From Actinorugispora endophytica (GTDB taxonomy: Bacteria; Actinomycetota; Actinomycetes; Streptosporangiales; Streptosporangiaceae): a DNA stretch of 64,000 nucleotides. Under the pieces are notes generated by a model, which did not search any database, was not told the origin of the DNA, and saw nothing but the letters and a program-made list of their open reading frames with translations. The translations under genes and the position numbers were made by a program. The number at the start of each line of letters is the position of its first letter. Within the stretch, counting starts at the first letter, position 1. This document shows positions 7,289 to 14,875 of this stretch, piece by piece. The stretch covers positions 37,232 through 101,231 of the forward strand of contig NZ_SNYN01000016.1 in assembly GCF_004363075.1 (NCBI RefSeq). Direction: 5' to 3'.

Positions 7289-9361
7289 ATGACCCCCCAG
7301 ACCCCCCGTGCGTTGCGGAACGCCCGGCTGCTGATGTTCGTCAGCGCCGGGATCACCTTCCTCATGGTCATGGCCGGTCTCATGGTGTTCTGGACCGGTT
7401 GGGAGACATTGGGGGGAATGACCTGGGTGGCGCTGCCCGGGGTGCTGCAGTTGGTGTTCGCCCTTCGCCTCCCGACCGGAGGACGAGGGCTGTTCTGGGC
7501 GGTCGTCGTCCTGCACGCCCTGCTGGCCCTGCTGGCCCTGTCGAACCTGGCCGCCGGGATGCCCCAGGGGCTCACGCAGCTGGTCATCCCCGTTCTGGTG
7601 CTGATCGGTGTCACCCGTCCCGCCTCCCGCGCCCATTTCGGCTCCTCGCGGCCGCCAGGACCGCGAGGGAGGGGCCGGGGGTTGCTGCGCCGGATCCACG
7701 ATCCCGAACAGGGCGCCGGCTTCACCGAGTACGCGGCCGTCATCGTCCTGGTGGCCGCCATCGTCGCGGCCGTCATGGTCACCGACGTCGGCGCCCAGGT
7801 CCGCACGAGCATCGACGACAGCATCGACTCGATCTTCAACGGAGGCGAACCGGGCGATGGCCCGGACATCGCGGACGGGAACGGGGATACCGACCCCGGT
7901 GGGGGCGTGCCTCCGGAACAGCGAGGTGACGTCGTCCAGATCTCCGACACGTCCGACAACGACGGTGGTGGAGACGACGGCGGAGACGACGGCGGAGACG
8001 ATGAGGACAAGGGGCCTCTGGACCACGTCGGGGGCTTCTTCGGCGGTGTCTGGGACGGAATCTCCGGGGACGTCGAAGGAGCCATCGACCTCTTCACCAC
8101 CAACCCCGTCGACACCGTCACCGGAATGTGGGAGGGGGTCACTGAGGACCCGCTCGGCCTGCTGATCAGCCCCGAGGCGCGTGAGGCGTGGAAGAACGGC
8201 GACTACGGAGATTCCCTGGGGCTGGGAGCGTGGGACGTCGGCTCCTGGTTCATCCCGGGCGCGGGCTGGGCCGCCAAACTCGGGAAACTCGGCAAGCTCA
8301 ACACTCCCGACGCCCCGGACCGCCCCGACGCCGACAGCGACAACAGCCCTGACAGCGAGGGCGACAGCGAGGGCGGCAACGAGACGGACGCGCCGTCGTG
8401 TCAGCGCAGCAGTTTCGTTCCGGGCACGCTGGTGCTGATGGCGGACGGGTCGTACGAGGCGATCGAGGAGGTCGCGGTCGGCGACCTGGTGTACGCCTTC
8501 GACCAGGTGAGCGCGAAGGAGGGACCGCGCGAGGTCACGGACCTGATCTCCAGCGACGGCGAAAAGACCCTCGTCGAGGTCACGGTGCAGGACACCGACG
8601 GCCAGGGCGGCGTGTTCACCGCGACGGCCGAGCACCCGTTCTGGGCCCCGGAAGCCGCCGAATGGGTCGACGCCGCCGACCTGGAACCGGGGGAGTGGCT
8701 ACGCACCTCGGCGGGGACCTGGTCCCAGGTGAGCGCGGTCGACGTCAGAACCGTCCCCGACCAGCAGGTCCACAACCTCACGGTCGAAGGGCTGCACACC
8801 TACCACGTCGCCGTCGACGGGGTCGAAGCGCTCGTCCACAACAGCAGCACCGGTCCGTGCATCAGCGAAACTCATCCGATTGAGATCCCTGCCGGCAGGG
8901 AAGCTGCAGAGAGATGGCGGGAGAAGTGGGCTGACGAGGGCCAGGCGCTTAGTCGAAATAAAAACGTTGGAGTTGCGGACGTCCATATCGAGGGCATGCC
9001 TGAAGGGCAGTTGGTGGGGGTTAGTGGTCAGGCTGGCAGGCCTGGAAGCGTGACTCTGCCAGAAAACCCTCGCTATGCTCCTAAGGGTGACGTCAGACGG
9101 GACGGCAGTCCTGGGAATAGTCGCGAATATGATTCAGAACGTCAAATTCTGGAGCACTTGGCGGATCAGTTGAATCCTCGGGATGCTAATGGAAATATTA
9201 CATCTCCTCGGATGGATGTAACCGGAGAAATCCACCTCTACACTGAGCGTCCACCGTGTAATTCCTGTGGTCGTGAGCCAATGGGTAGTGATCCCGGAGG
9301 GATCATTCAACAGTTCCGACAGGAATTTCCAAACGTCGAGGTTGTCGTTACCTATGAGTGA
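7289..9361 (+). CDS. polymorphic toxin 2: four-helix module fused to pilin-like head, HINT and deaminase toxin
   Basis: The 690-residue protein starts with ATG 7289 (GGAG 5 bases upstream). Residues 1-115 form a four-helix membrane module homologous to the separate gene at 4456. Residues 132-186 are a Flp-like head (LLRRIHDPEQG, cut site after Gly142, Glu147/Tyr148). A Gly/Asp-rich linker and a pretoxin region with WKNGDYGDSLG follow. HINT runs from Cys371 to LVHN near 518. The C-terminus (520-690) has a deaminase signature: a D-S-E motif at 615-617 and TERPPCNSC with Cys657/Cys660. It resembles bacterial toxin deaminases of the BURPS668_1122/XOO_2897 type, which would act on nucleic acid or nucleotides. 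An internal TTG at 7682 with GGAGGGG upstream could make the pilin-headed part alone. The next gene overlaps by 8 bases. Confidence 0.87.
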   Translation: MTPQTPRALRNARLLMFVSAGITFLMVMAGLMVFWTGWETLGGMTWVALPGVLQLVFALRLPTGGRGLFWAVVVLHALLALLALSNLAAGMPQGLTQLVIPVLVLIGVTRPASRAHFGSSRPPGPRGRGRGLLRRIHDPEQGAGFTEYAAVIVLVAAIVAAVMVTDVGAQVRTSIDDSIDSIFNGGEPGDGPDIADGNGDTDPGGGVPPEQRGDVVQISDTSDNDGGGDDGGDDGGDDEDKGPLDHVGGFFGGVWDGISGDVEGAIDLFTTNPVDTVTGMWEGVTEDPLGLLISPEAREAWKNGDYGDSLGLGAWDVGSWFIPGAGWAAKLGKLGKLNTPDAPDRPDADSDNSPDSEGDSEGGNETDAPSCQRSSFVPGTLVLMADGSYEAIEEVAVGDLVYAFDQVSAKEGPREVTDLISSDGEKTLVEVTVQDTDGQGGVFTATAEHPFWAPEAAEWVDAADLEPGEWLRTSAGTWSQVSAVDVRTVPDQQVHNLTVEGLHTYHVAVDGVEALVHNSSTGPCISETHPIEIPAGREAAERWREKWADEGQALSRNKNVGVADVHIEGMPEGQLVGVSGQAGRPGSVTLPENPRYAPKGDVRRDGSPGNSREYDSERQILEHLADQLNPRDANGNITSPRMDVTGEIHLYTERPPCNSCGREPMGSDPGGIIQQFRQEFPNVEVVVTYE

Positions 9362-9872
9362 GAAGCTGGTTTTCGACCATGTCGGGTTCAAGGAGAGGAT
9401 GATCGACCTGGGGGTGGCTACCTCTGAAGAGATTCAGGGGTGCAGCGACGGCGAGATCGCCGAGATGCTTTCGACAAAGCGTGAGGTTGATGTTCCGGAT
9501 TCCTATGTTAAATTTATGAGCCACTTTGGCAGGAGGGCTGGCTATCTGTTTCGTGGGACGGATTTCTATTATCCTTCCTGTCTGGATTTCAATGATTATG
9601 CTGAAGAATTTTCCCGCGATGATGATCCGGGCCTTGTGACTCGAGACCGTTTTTTCTTTTCGCTTCATCAAGGGTACGAGCTGTACTTTTTCGAGAGTGG
9701 CAACGAGGACGTTTGGTCCTATATTGAGGGAGATGGCAGGTCGAATAAAATTGCAGAATCGTTTCCTGCATATTTGGAATATTCCATTAATTTTCCAAAT
9801 TCTCATTGGAATTCACTGCGGGAGCAGGACAGGAAAAACCGTGAGCTGAAGAAGAAGTGTCCTCCTGGATGA
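9354..9872 (+). CDS. SUKH (SMI1/KNR4) family immunity protein for toxin 2
   Basis: The 172-residue protein begins at ATG 9354 inside the last codons of the toxin, so the pair is translationally coupled. The order VPDSYVKFMSHFG, then YLFRGTDFYYP, then RFFFSLHQGYELYFFE, then DVWSYIEG is the SMI1/KNR4 (SUKH) pattern, the commonest immunity superfamily for toxin deaminases and nucleases. The tail is lysine-rich. GC content is low: bases 9541-9600 contain 24 G or C of 60. It most likely binds the deaminase tip in the cytoplasm and blocks it. Confidence 0.87.
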   Translation: MSEKLVFDHVGFKERMIDLGVATSEEIQGCSDGEIAEMLSTKREVDVPDSYVKFMSHFGRRAGYLFRGTDFYYPSCLDFNDYAEEFSRDDDPGLVTRDRFFFSLHQGYELYFFESGNEDVWSYIEGDGRSNKIAESFPAYLEYSINFPNSHWNSLREQDRKNRELKKKCPPG

Positions 9873-10420
9873 GTCTTGCGGACATGAGTGTCAGACGACC
9901 AATTTGGAGAGACCGGGACGATCCCGGGTTCGTGCGTGAATGGCGCGAAGGGTTGGGCGGGTCGGACACCCTGACCCCGACGGCGTTCATCGACCAGGAG
10001 GCGGGGTACCCGTACGTGGTCGCGGCAGCGTGGCTGTTCTGCCCGCAGACCTTCGAGTACCGCGGCGGGGTCTTCCTCGCCGGGGTCCGTGCGGAGACCG
10101 TCGACCGGTGGATGGAGGAGTTCGGCGGAGACGTCGGCCGGGTCGAGGCGATGGTCAACCAGACTTCGTTGTTCGACGTCTTCACCAACGTCGCGGTGGA
10201 CTCCTACGGCGAGGAGAACCTGACCCGGTTGGCCTACGCCATAGGGGAGTGCTGGCAGGGGGTCCTGCAGCGCCGCTATCCCGAACGGGACATCGTGGTC
10301 ACGGTGGCCGACGAACCCGACGGGGCCTACGGGCCCACGGTCTCCTTCGCGGAGGCTCCCTGCCCGGGGCCGGGAGCCGGTTCCGTGGACGCGGGCCGCC
10401 CCGGTCCTCCTTCGGCCTGA
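9869..10420 (+). CDS. hypothetical protein behind the SUKH gene, possible second immunity factor
   Basis: The 183-residue acidic soluble protein starts by an ATGA overlap with the SUKH gene; two other starts (9857, 9884) are possible and no ribosome site is clear. It contains FIDQEAGYPYVVAAAWLF, NQTSLFDVFTN and WQGVLQRRYPERDIVVTV and ends in a Gly/Pro-rich tail. No signal peptide or membrane segment is seen. GC content returns to the normal high level partway in, so the transferred block ends near its start. Coupling to the toxin operon suggests a role in immunity or a resident gene captured at the edge of the cassette. I do not recognise the family. Confidence 0.65.
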   Translation: MSLADMSVRRPIWRDRDDPGFVREWREGLGGSDTLTPTAFIDQEAGYPYVVAAAWLFCPQTFEYRGGVFLAGVRAETVDRWMEEFGGDVGRVEAMVNQTSLFDVFTNVAVDSYGEENLTRLAYAIGECWQGVLQRRYPERDIVVTVADEPDGAYGPTVSFAEAPCPGPGAGSVDAGRPGPPSA

Positions 10421-10446
10421 CGGGACCGCTCCGGCCCTCGCCCCCT

Positions 10447-11223
10447 TTACTCGCCTTCCTCCCAGGGGAGGAAGCCGCTGCCGAACTCGTAGCAGGGGGC
10501 CTCGTACATGGTGACCGGTTCGGGGTACGAGGCCCCGCCGTCGGTGCTCTCCGAGCAGCGCCACGGTTGGTAGCTCGCGCTGTCCGGGTCGAACCGGTGG
10601 AAGAACTTCACGTACCGCTGGGCCCACTCCGGGTTGTCGTCGCCCAGGTAGCCGACGACCTCCACGCTGCCGTCGCCGTCCAGGTCCTCTGCCTCAACAC
10701 GGCTCTGCCCGGCGGTGGCGGGGCCGACGAGCCCGAAGCCCTCGATGCTCTCGGGGAGGTCGGGGCGCAACCAGGAGACCTGCTGCATCCCTGCCACCCC
10801 GCTGTACCTGGTGAGCAGGAAGAACGTGCCGTCCTCGGCGAGGTGCCAGCTGTCGTCGAAGTCGGCCGGGGGGAGGGGGGTGAAGCCGGTCGGCGCCTCG
10901 TTCATGTTGCTGGCCAGAACCTCGTCGTCGCTGTCGCGCAGGAGGAAGACCCGGGTGGTCCGGGTCGCTCCGGTGACGGGATGCGCCTCGAGTTCGGCCT
11001 GGGCGACGAGCAGACGGGCGGGGGTGTCCTCGTACGTGAGACCGGGGACCACGTGGACGTCGTCGGAGCAGCTGGTGCATCCGAGATCCCTGACGAGTCG
11101 GGCTTCGGGGGACAGCGGTTCGGCGGACGCGTCCGCTCCGGTGGTCCCACCGGAGGACGCGCAGCCCGCCGCGGCGGCGAGCAGGATCGCCGCGGTGGCG
11201 GTGCGGACGCGGAGGAAGCACAT
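10447..11223 (-). CDS. secreted lipoprotein, function unknown
   Basis: The 258-residue protein has a lipoprotein signal: basic start, hydrophobic stretch, and LAAAAGC with Cys21 as the lipid anchor. The mature part has a CTSCSD motif, many Asp/Glu residues and a DLDGDGSVEVVGYLG stretch resembling an FG-GAP or calcium-binding loop. Three more cysteines lie in the C-terminal third. It is the last gene of the minus-strand pilus-locus series, 25 bases after the NlpC/P60 gene, and converges with the toxin cassette. Its role may be in the cell-envelope part of the pilus system; this is position-based only. Confidence 0.75.
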   Translation of the reverse strand: MCFLRVRTATAAILLAAAAGCASSGGTTGADASAEPLSPEARLVRDLGCTSCSDDVHVVPGLTYEDTPARLLVAQAELEAHPVTGATRTTRVFLLRDSDDEVLASNMNEAPTGFTPLPPADFDDSWHLAEDGTFFLLTRYSGVAGMQQVSWLRPDLPESIEGFGLVGPATAGQSRVEAEDLDGDGSVEVVGYLGDDNPEWAQRYVKFFHRFDPDSASYQPWRCSESTDGGASYPEPVTMYEAPCYEFGSGFLPWEEGE

Positions 11224-11248
11224 GTCCAGTGGGGGTCTCCGAAAGGGG

Positions 11249-11911
11249 TCAGGCCGCCTTCTGCGGGACTCGGCCGGCGCCCACCCAACGGGACTCCCAG
11301 TAGGGGTTGCCGAGCACCTGAGTGACGTTCACCGGGTTCCCGGCGTGCACCATCATGTTATTGCCGATGTACATGCCGACGTGGGTGGGAGGGGGGCCGG
11401 GGATGGTCTGGAAGAAGATCAGGTCCCCCGGAATCAGTTCGGCCTTGGACACCGGGGCCAGCGCCGCGTGCTGGGGCCACGTGGTGCGGGGGATCTGCAC
11501 GCCTGCGGCTGCCCAGGCGCCCTGGACGAGACCGGAGCAGTCGTACCCGTGCGGTCCGGTGCCACCCCAGACGTAGGGCAGTCCCTGCTTGGACAGCGCC
11601 CATTGGATGGCGACCTTGGCGTCGCCTTCTCCGAGGACCTCTCCGCCGTAGTGCCCGGCGAAGGTGAACTCGTACTCCTCGGGCTCCTCGGGACGCTGGA
11701 CGTCGGTCCAGGTCTCGCCACCGCACTCGGGCCCCTCCACGAGACAGGTCATCTCGCGGACGTTGTCGTGGAAGGTGTCCTGAACGGGGGACTGGAGAAC
11801 CGCGGTGATGATGCTGGCCGCCAGCATCGTCACGACCGCGACCTCGACGAAGGAGGCACCGCGATCGTCTCGAAGTCGGGAATAGGGGTGTTTCGTCGGG
11901 GGTCTCGCCAC
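11249..11911 (-). CDS. NlpC/P60 peptidoglycan endopeptidase with a prepilin-like head
   Basis: The 220-residue protein starts with GTG 11911, with AAGGAG upstream. The N-terminus reads DDRGASFVEVAVVTML, with Gly18 before the putative cut, Glu23 at +5 and a hydrophobic helix. This is a pilin-type signal, with Val replacing the Tyr at +6. Two cysteines (56 and 63) follow the helix, as in the 446-residue protein at 1759. The C-terminal NlpC/P60 domain has Cys125 (YDCSG), His177 (PTHVGMY) and His189 (MVHAG). Such enzymes cut stem peptides of peptidoglycan. Joined to a pilin head and encoded between pilus genes, it could open the wall for the pilus, or act on target cells. Confidence 0.87.
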   Translation of the reverse strand: MARPPTKHPYSRLRDDRGASFVEVAVVTMLAASIITAVLQSPVQDTFHDNVREMTCLVEGPECGGETWTDVQRPEEPEEYEFTFAGHYGGEVLGEGDAKVAIQWALSKQGLPYVWGGTGPHGYDCSGLVQGAWAAAGVQIPRTTWPQHAALAPVSKAELIPGDLIFFQTIPGPPPTHVGMYIGNNMMVHAGNPVNVTQVLGNPYWESRWVGAGRVPQKAA

Positions 11912-11938
11912 CAGAAAGCTCCTTGTCTTTCAGGCAGG

Positions 11939-12508
11939 TCAGCTGACAGGGACATCCTTGATCGGGAGGAACCCGGGGATTTCTACGGTTACCTCATTGG
12001 TTTCTTTGGGGAGCCGATAAGAAGCCCAATAAGTGTTCTGGAAGCCAGGAGAAGTGAGTAGATGGAACATTGTCGGATTATGATCTGCTCCTGCGCAGAC
12101 GCAATCCTGATCTGAATCGATGTAAGGGTTGAAGCGGATTCCTTGGGATTCATCAATTAATACCAAGCCGCTTCCTGTAGAAGATCCAGGATAAATATAG
12201 GTCTTATTTTCCAAAAATCCTAGGCTGATGTCCGCATTGCTGTTGTTTTGAAGTGTCCAAATAAGGAGGGCGTAGTCTCCTGTTTCGTTGCGTTTGAGTT
12301 CTCTGATTTCAATAATCGCGCCTTCCCATGTGCTATTGCTAGCTTGGCTGGAGCCGATAGAGGGAAGGTTTGAAGAATTTGAGGGAGATGTCGATTCGCT
12401 TGGTTGTTCATTTTCGCTGGCGTATGCAAAAGAGTTGGTCAGTAGCGCTGCAGTCATGACTCCTGTCAGGGAGATTGCTGCAAGGCGAGATAGGTTTTGT
12501 TGGAACAC
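11939..12508 (-). CDS. secreted protein, paralogue of the N-terminal domain of the OmpA-like lipoprotein
   Basis: The 189-residue protein has a Sec signal peptide ending near AYAS. The mature part shares layout with residues about 50-190 of the next gene upstream (12517-13566): a segment on IRELKRNETGDYALLIWTLQN, a VLIDESQGIRFNPY segment, a CxC-type pair (DCVCAG), then SYRLPKETNEVTVEIPGFLPI. GC content is strikingly low for this genome: 23 of 60 bases in 12181-12240. It lies 8 bases downstream of the OmpA-like gene. It looks like an imported or decayed duplicate of its neighbour's sensor-like domain. Function unknown. Confidence 0.75.
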   Translation of the reverse strand: MFQQNLSRLAAISLTGVMTAALLTNSFAYASENEQPSESTSPSNSSNLPSIGSSQASNSTWEGAIIEIRELKRNETGDYALLIWTLQNNSNADISLGFLENKTYIYPGSSTGSGLVLIDESQGIRFNPYIDSDQDCVCAGADHNPTMFHLLTSPGFQNTYWASYRLPKETNEVTVEIPGFLPIKDVPVS

Positions 12509-12516
12509 GGAGTCCT

Positions 12517-13566
12517 CTATTTTGCGAAGGTTATAGTGACGCGTCGGTTCTTCTCTCGGCCTTCTTCTGTTGTGTTGTCACCTATGGGATTGCTGGATCC
12601 GTGGCCAGCTACTTCAAAGGAGACTCCCTCGCGGGTGATGAGTTCTTCGAGCCTTTGTTTCACGGCTATTGCGCGGTCATTTGAAAGAGGGATATTGATG
12701 GCGTCGTTTCCGCTGTTGTCGGTATAGCCGTCGATCTGCACAATGGTGGCAGAGGATGCGTTAATCTCTTCGGCAACAGCTTCCAGAGCTCCGTCGGCTT
12801 CGGATGTCAGCTCCGACTGGTTCAATTCGAAGAGGACGTCGGACGAGAGGAGTACCTGGGCCTCATCGCCAGAATCCGACCTCGATGATCCACTGTCGAT
12901 ATCGTCCTCGAAAGCCCTGATGTCGAGGATACGAGGCTCCCCCACCGGTGCGTTGGCGATGTCGTTGTTGACGGTGACTGCCTCGGTTATCGGAATATCC
13001 AGGAAGTCTGGGGTCACTGGGGTGGTGACAACCACCTGATCGGTGCCAGAGGGGGGAGCCGGGAACGCGACCCAGGTTTCAATGGTGCCACCGGGGGGCA
13101 AGGACTCACTTCCTGCCCAAGATGAGCAGTGGCAGGTCTTGCCGTCGGTGAGTTTCAGCGGCATGTAGCGCTTCTGGTTCGCCGTGTCGATCAGGGAAAC
13201 CCCGTCGGGTGAGCTCGCCTGGCCTCCGAGCTCGGTAAGGCTGTGCATAACCTGGGCGTTTTCGGTTCCGTCATTGGTTACAGCCATGCTCAGCACGACC
13301 ATCTCGTCACTGTGGCGCTCCAGCGAGAAGATATCGAACCTTAGGTTGCTTCCCTCGGCACTGGCGCTGTAGAGCGACGTGGCGATGGCTTGCTTGCCGT
13401 CGGAGGGTGCTTCAGAACCGTTCCCCGCAGTGTCTTCCGATGGAGAAGGGGCACTCGGATCACTCGGAGCGGACACGCATGAGGAAAGCAAGGTTGTGCC
13501 CAGTGCGATCGGCAGGCACAGCCTGGCCACACGGAGGAAACCGGAGGCAGGGGGCGGTCGATCCAC
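12517..13566 (-). CDS. OmpA-domain lipoprotein
   Basis: I chose the GTG at 13566, preceded by GGAAGG with 7 bases spacing; an ATG at 13593 has none. The 349-residue product has a lipoprotein signal ending LLSSC (Cys30), a Ser/Pro/Glu-rich spacer, a DUF4352-like beta domain (about 50-190, with THCHCSS-type cysteines) and a C-terminal OmpA peptidoglycan-binding domain, with IDGYTDNSG, LSNDRAIAVKQRLEE and GREKNRRV. OmpA domains hold diaminopimelate in the wall. In Tad loci of actinobacteria such proteins are thought to fix the pilus to peptidoglycan. Its bases are less GC-rich than those of the tad genes. Confidence 0.85.
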   Translation of the reverse strand: MDRPPPASGFLRVARLCLPIALGTTLLSSCVSAPSDPSAPSPSEDTAGNGSEAPSDGKQAIATSLYSASAEGSNLRFDIFSLERHSDEMVVLSMAVTNDGTENAQVMHSLTELGGQASSPDGVSLIDTANQKRYMPLKLTDGKTCHCSSWAGSESLPPGGTIETWVAFPAPPSGTDQVVVTTPVTPDFLDIPITEAVTVNNDIANAPVGEPRILDIRAFEDDIDSGSSRSDSGDEAQVLLSSDVLFELNQSELTSEADGALEAVAEEINASSATIVQIDGYTDNSGNDAINIPLSNDRAIAVKQRLEELITREGVSFEVAGHGSSNPIGDNTTEEGREKNRRVTITFAK

Positions 13567-13726
13567 GGTGCAGCCTTCCAATCGGGTACGCATCGGGTCG
13601 TCAGCTTAGCCAACTGGCGCGAATGAGGTCTACAGAGGGTGATCGGGGAGAGCGAGAACGGTAGAACCAGATCAGAGCAAAATGTATTAAATTTTCAAGT
13701 GAAGCTGATATCCGTTAATACGTTTG

Positions 13727-14434
13727 CTATTGGGATGGTGAGGGAGATGGTTCCGAGGGCTGATCGCTTGTGCCGAGAGGCTTGTAGAGGTACTGGCCCT
13801 CCTCGCTGACAAGTCGGATTTCGATGACCTGTCGGGCGTGCTGAACGCTCTGGATGACCTGACCCTCGCACTCGACACCGACGATCTGGTACTCGACGCC
13901 GAAGACGTAGTCACAGTTCGGGATGACCATTTCGGCGATCGCGGAGGCGTTGCCCACGCTGACAAGGCCCTCCTCGTCTTCTCTCTCCTCCTCGGGAGGG
14001 CAGACCAGGTCCGACCATTCCCGGCCGCGATCCTCCTGTAGTTCCTGTCGGCAGTTCGCGCCGCTGACCTCCACCCGGACATAGTTGCCGATTTGCCCCA
14101 TGGTGTCGTCGCTGGCCCGGATGCTCTCCAGGACCGCGCCGTTCTTCTGGGCGTACCTCTCCGCCGTGGTGCGCCCGAGCGCGGGCTCGTAGAGCGGGGA
14201 GACCGGGATCTGGTTCCGGGCCAGCATCTCGGCCGCGTTGTCGCGGGCCACGGTCACCGCCGCCAGCGCGGCGGAGTCGGCCGCGGTCTGCACTCTGCTG
14301 CGCCACTGGTTGGCGTCGCCCAGTCGGATAAAGAGGAGGGTCAAGGCGAGCAGGGACAGCGTCAAGCCGACGAGCAGGAACAGGTTTGCCTGTCCTCGCT
14401 CGTCGGCTGGGAATACTCGGGATCGAGACTTCAT
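13727..14434 (-). CDS. TadE/TadG-like pilus assembly protein
   Basis: The 235-residue protein has a short basic start, then GQANLFLLVGLTLSLLALTL and the typical segment following the first helix, QWRSRVQTAADSAALAAV. This is the signature of the putative Flp-pilus assembly TadE/G-like N-terminal family. The mature part is extracytoplasmic, has four cysteines, and ends in a Ser/Pro tail. These pseudopilins are thought to build the pilus base. It lies 50 bases behind the Flp pilin gene. Confidence 0.85.
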   Translation of the reverse strand: MKSRSRVFPADERGQANLFLLVGLTLSLLALTLLFIRLGDANQWRSRVQTAADSAALAAVTVARDNAAEMLARNQIPVSPLYEPALGRTTAERYAQKNGAVLESIRASDDTMGQIGNYVRVEVSGANCRQELQEDRGREWSDLVCPPEEEREDEEGLVSVGNASAIAEMVIPNCDYVFGVEYQIVGVECEGQVIQSVQHARQVIEIRLVSEEGQYLYKPLGTSDQPSEPSPSPSQ

Positions 14435-14484
14435 GTGGGAAGGACCGTCCGAGAGGATCGAGATCCGAATGAGGGGATTGGAAA

Positions 14485-14739
14485 TTAGGGGACCGTGGGG
14501 TCGACTGGTGTGACGCCGCCTCCGCCAAGGATCTGCGCGACCGTGGCAGTTAGGCTACCTGCGATCGTCTGGCCGATGTTGGTGGCGAAAATCGCTCCGG
14601 CGATTGCCGCGACAAGGACGATTACGGCGGCGTATTCCACGAAACCCGCTCCTCGGTCGTCGTGGTTGCGCGGGGTGCTCACCCGGTTGACGATACCGAA
14701 TTTGGCTTTGACGTAGAGGGGGATCAGCGGGTTCTGCAT
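14485..14739 (-). CDS. flp: Flp family type IVb pilin
   Basis: The 84-residue prepilin has a 30-residue leader ending DDRG. The mature protein begins AGFVEYAAV with Glu at +5 and Tyr at +6, followed by one hydrophobic helix and a short Gly-rich tail (ILGGGG). This is the main subunit of the Tad pilus. The prepilin peptidase (TadV) that would cut after Gly30 is not in the window. The two toxins at 4970 and 7289 copy this helix nearly residue for residue, which is the key observation of the window. Confidence 0.93.
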   Translation of the reverse strand: MQNPLIPLYVKAKFGIVNRVSTPRNHDDRGAGFVEYAAVIVLVAAIAGAIFATNIGQTIAGSLTATVAQILGGGGVTPVDPTVP

Positions 14740-14875
14740 GGCTTCCTCCTTGGGGCTGGGACGGGCCCCGATGTCCGTGACGGCCTGGCGACGAGTATCA
14801 ATCTAGAGAACGCCTGAGCGGGCAGGTAGGGCCCGCAGGCCCAAAGTGGAGGGCCTAGCCGAGCGGGTGCGGGTC

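Noticed and set aside
7274..8635. 453-codon minus-strand frame opposite toxin 2
   Set aside because: It is the reverse shadow of the membrane, pilin and HINT coding sequence; composition is artefactual and it has no plausible start signal.
5880..8850. HINT domains as inteins
   Set aside because: They are followed by variable toxin tips rather than by a resumed host domain, and match the polymorphic-toxin HINT pattern.
7682..9361. Toxin 2 beginning only at the internal TTG
   Set aside because: Possible, but the upstream in-frame module is homologous to a real neighbouring gene and has its own ATG with a ribosome site, so the fused form is annotated.
4456..10420. Toxin cassettes as a type VII (WXG100/LXG) secretion locus
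   Set aside because: No WXG100, LXG, EccC or EccD sequences; the heads are Flp-pilin-like instead.
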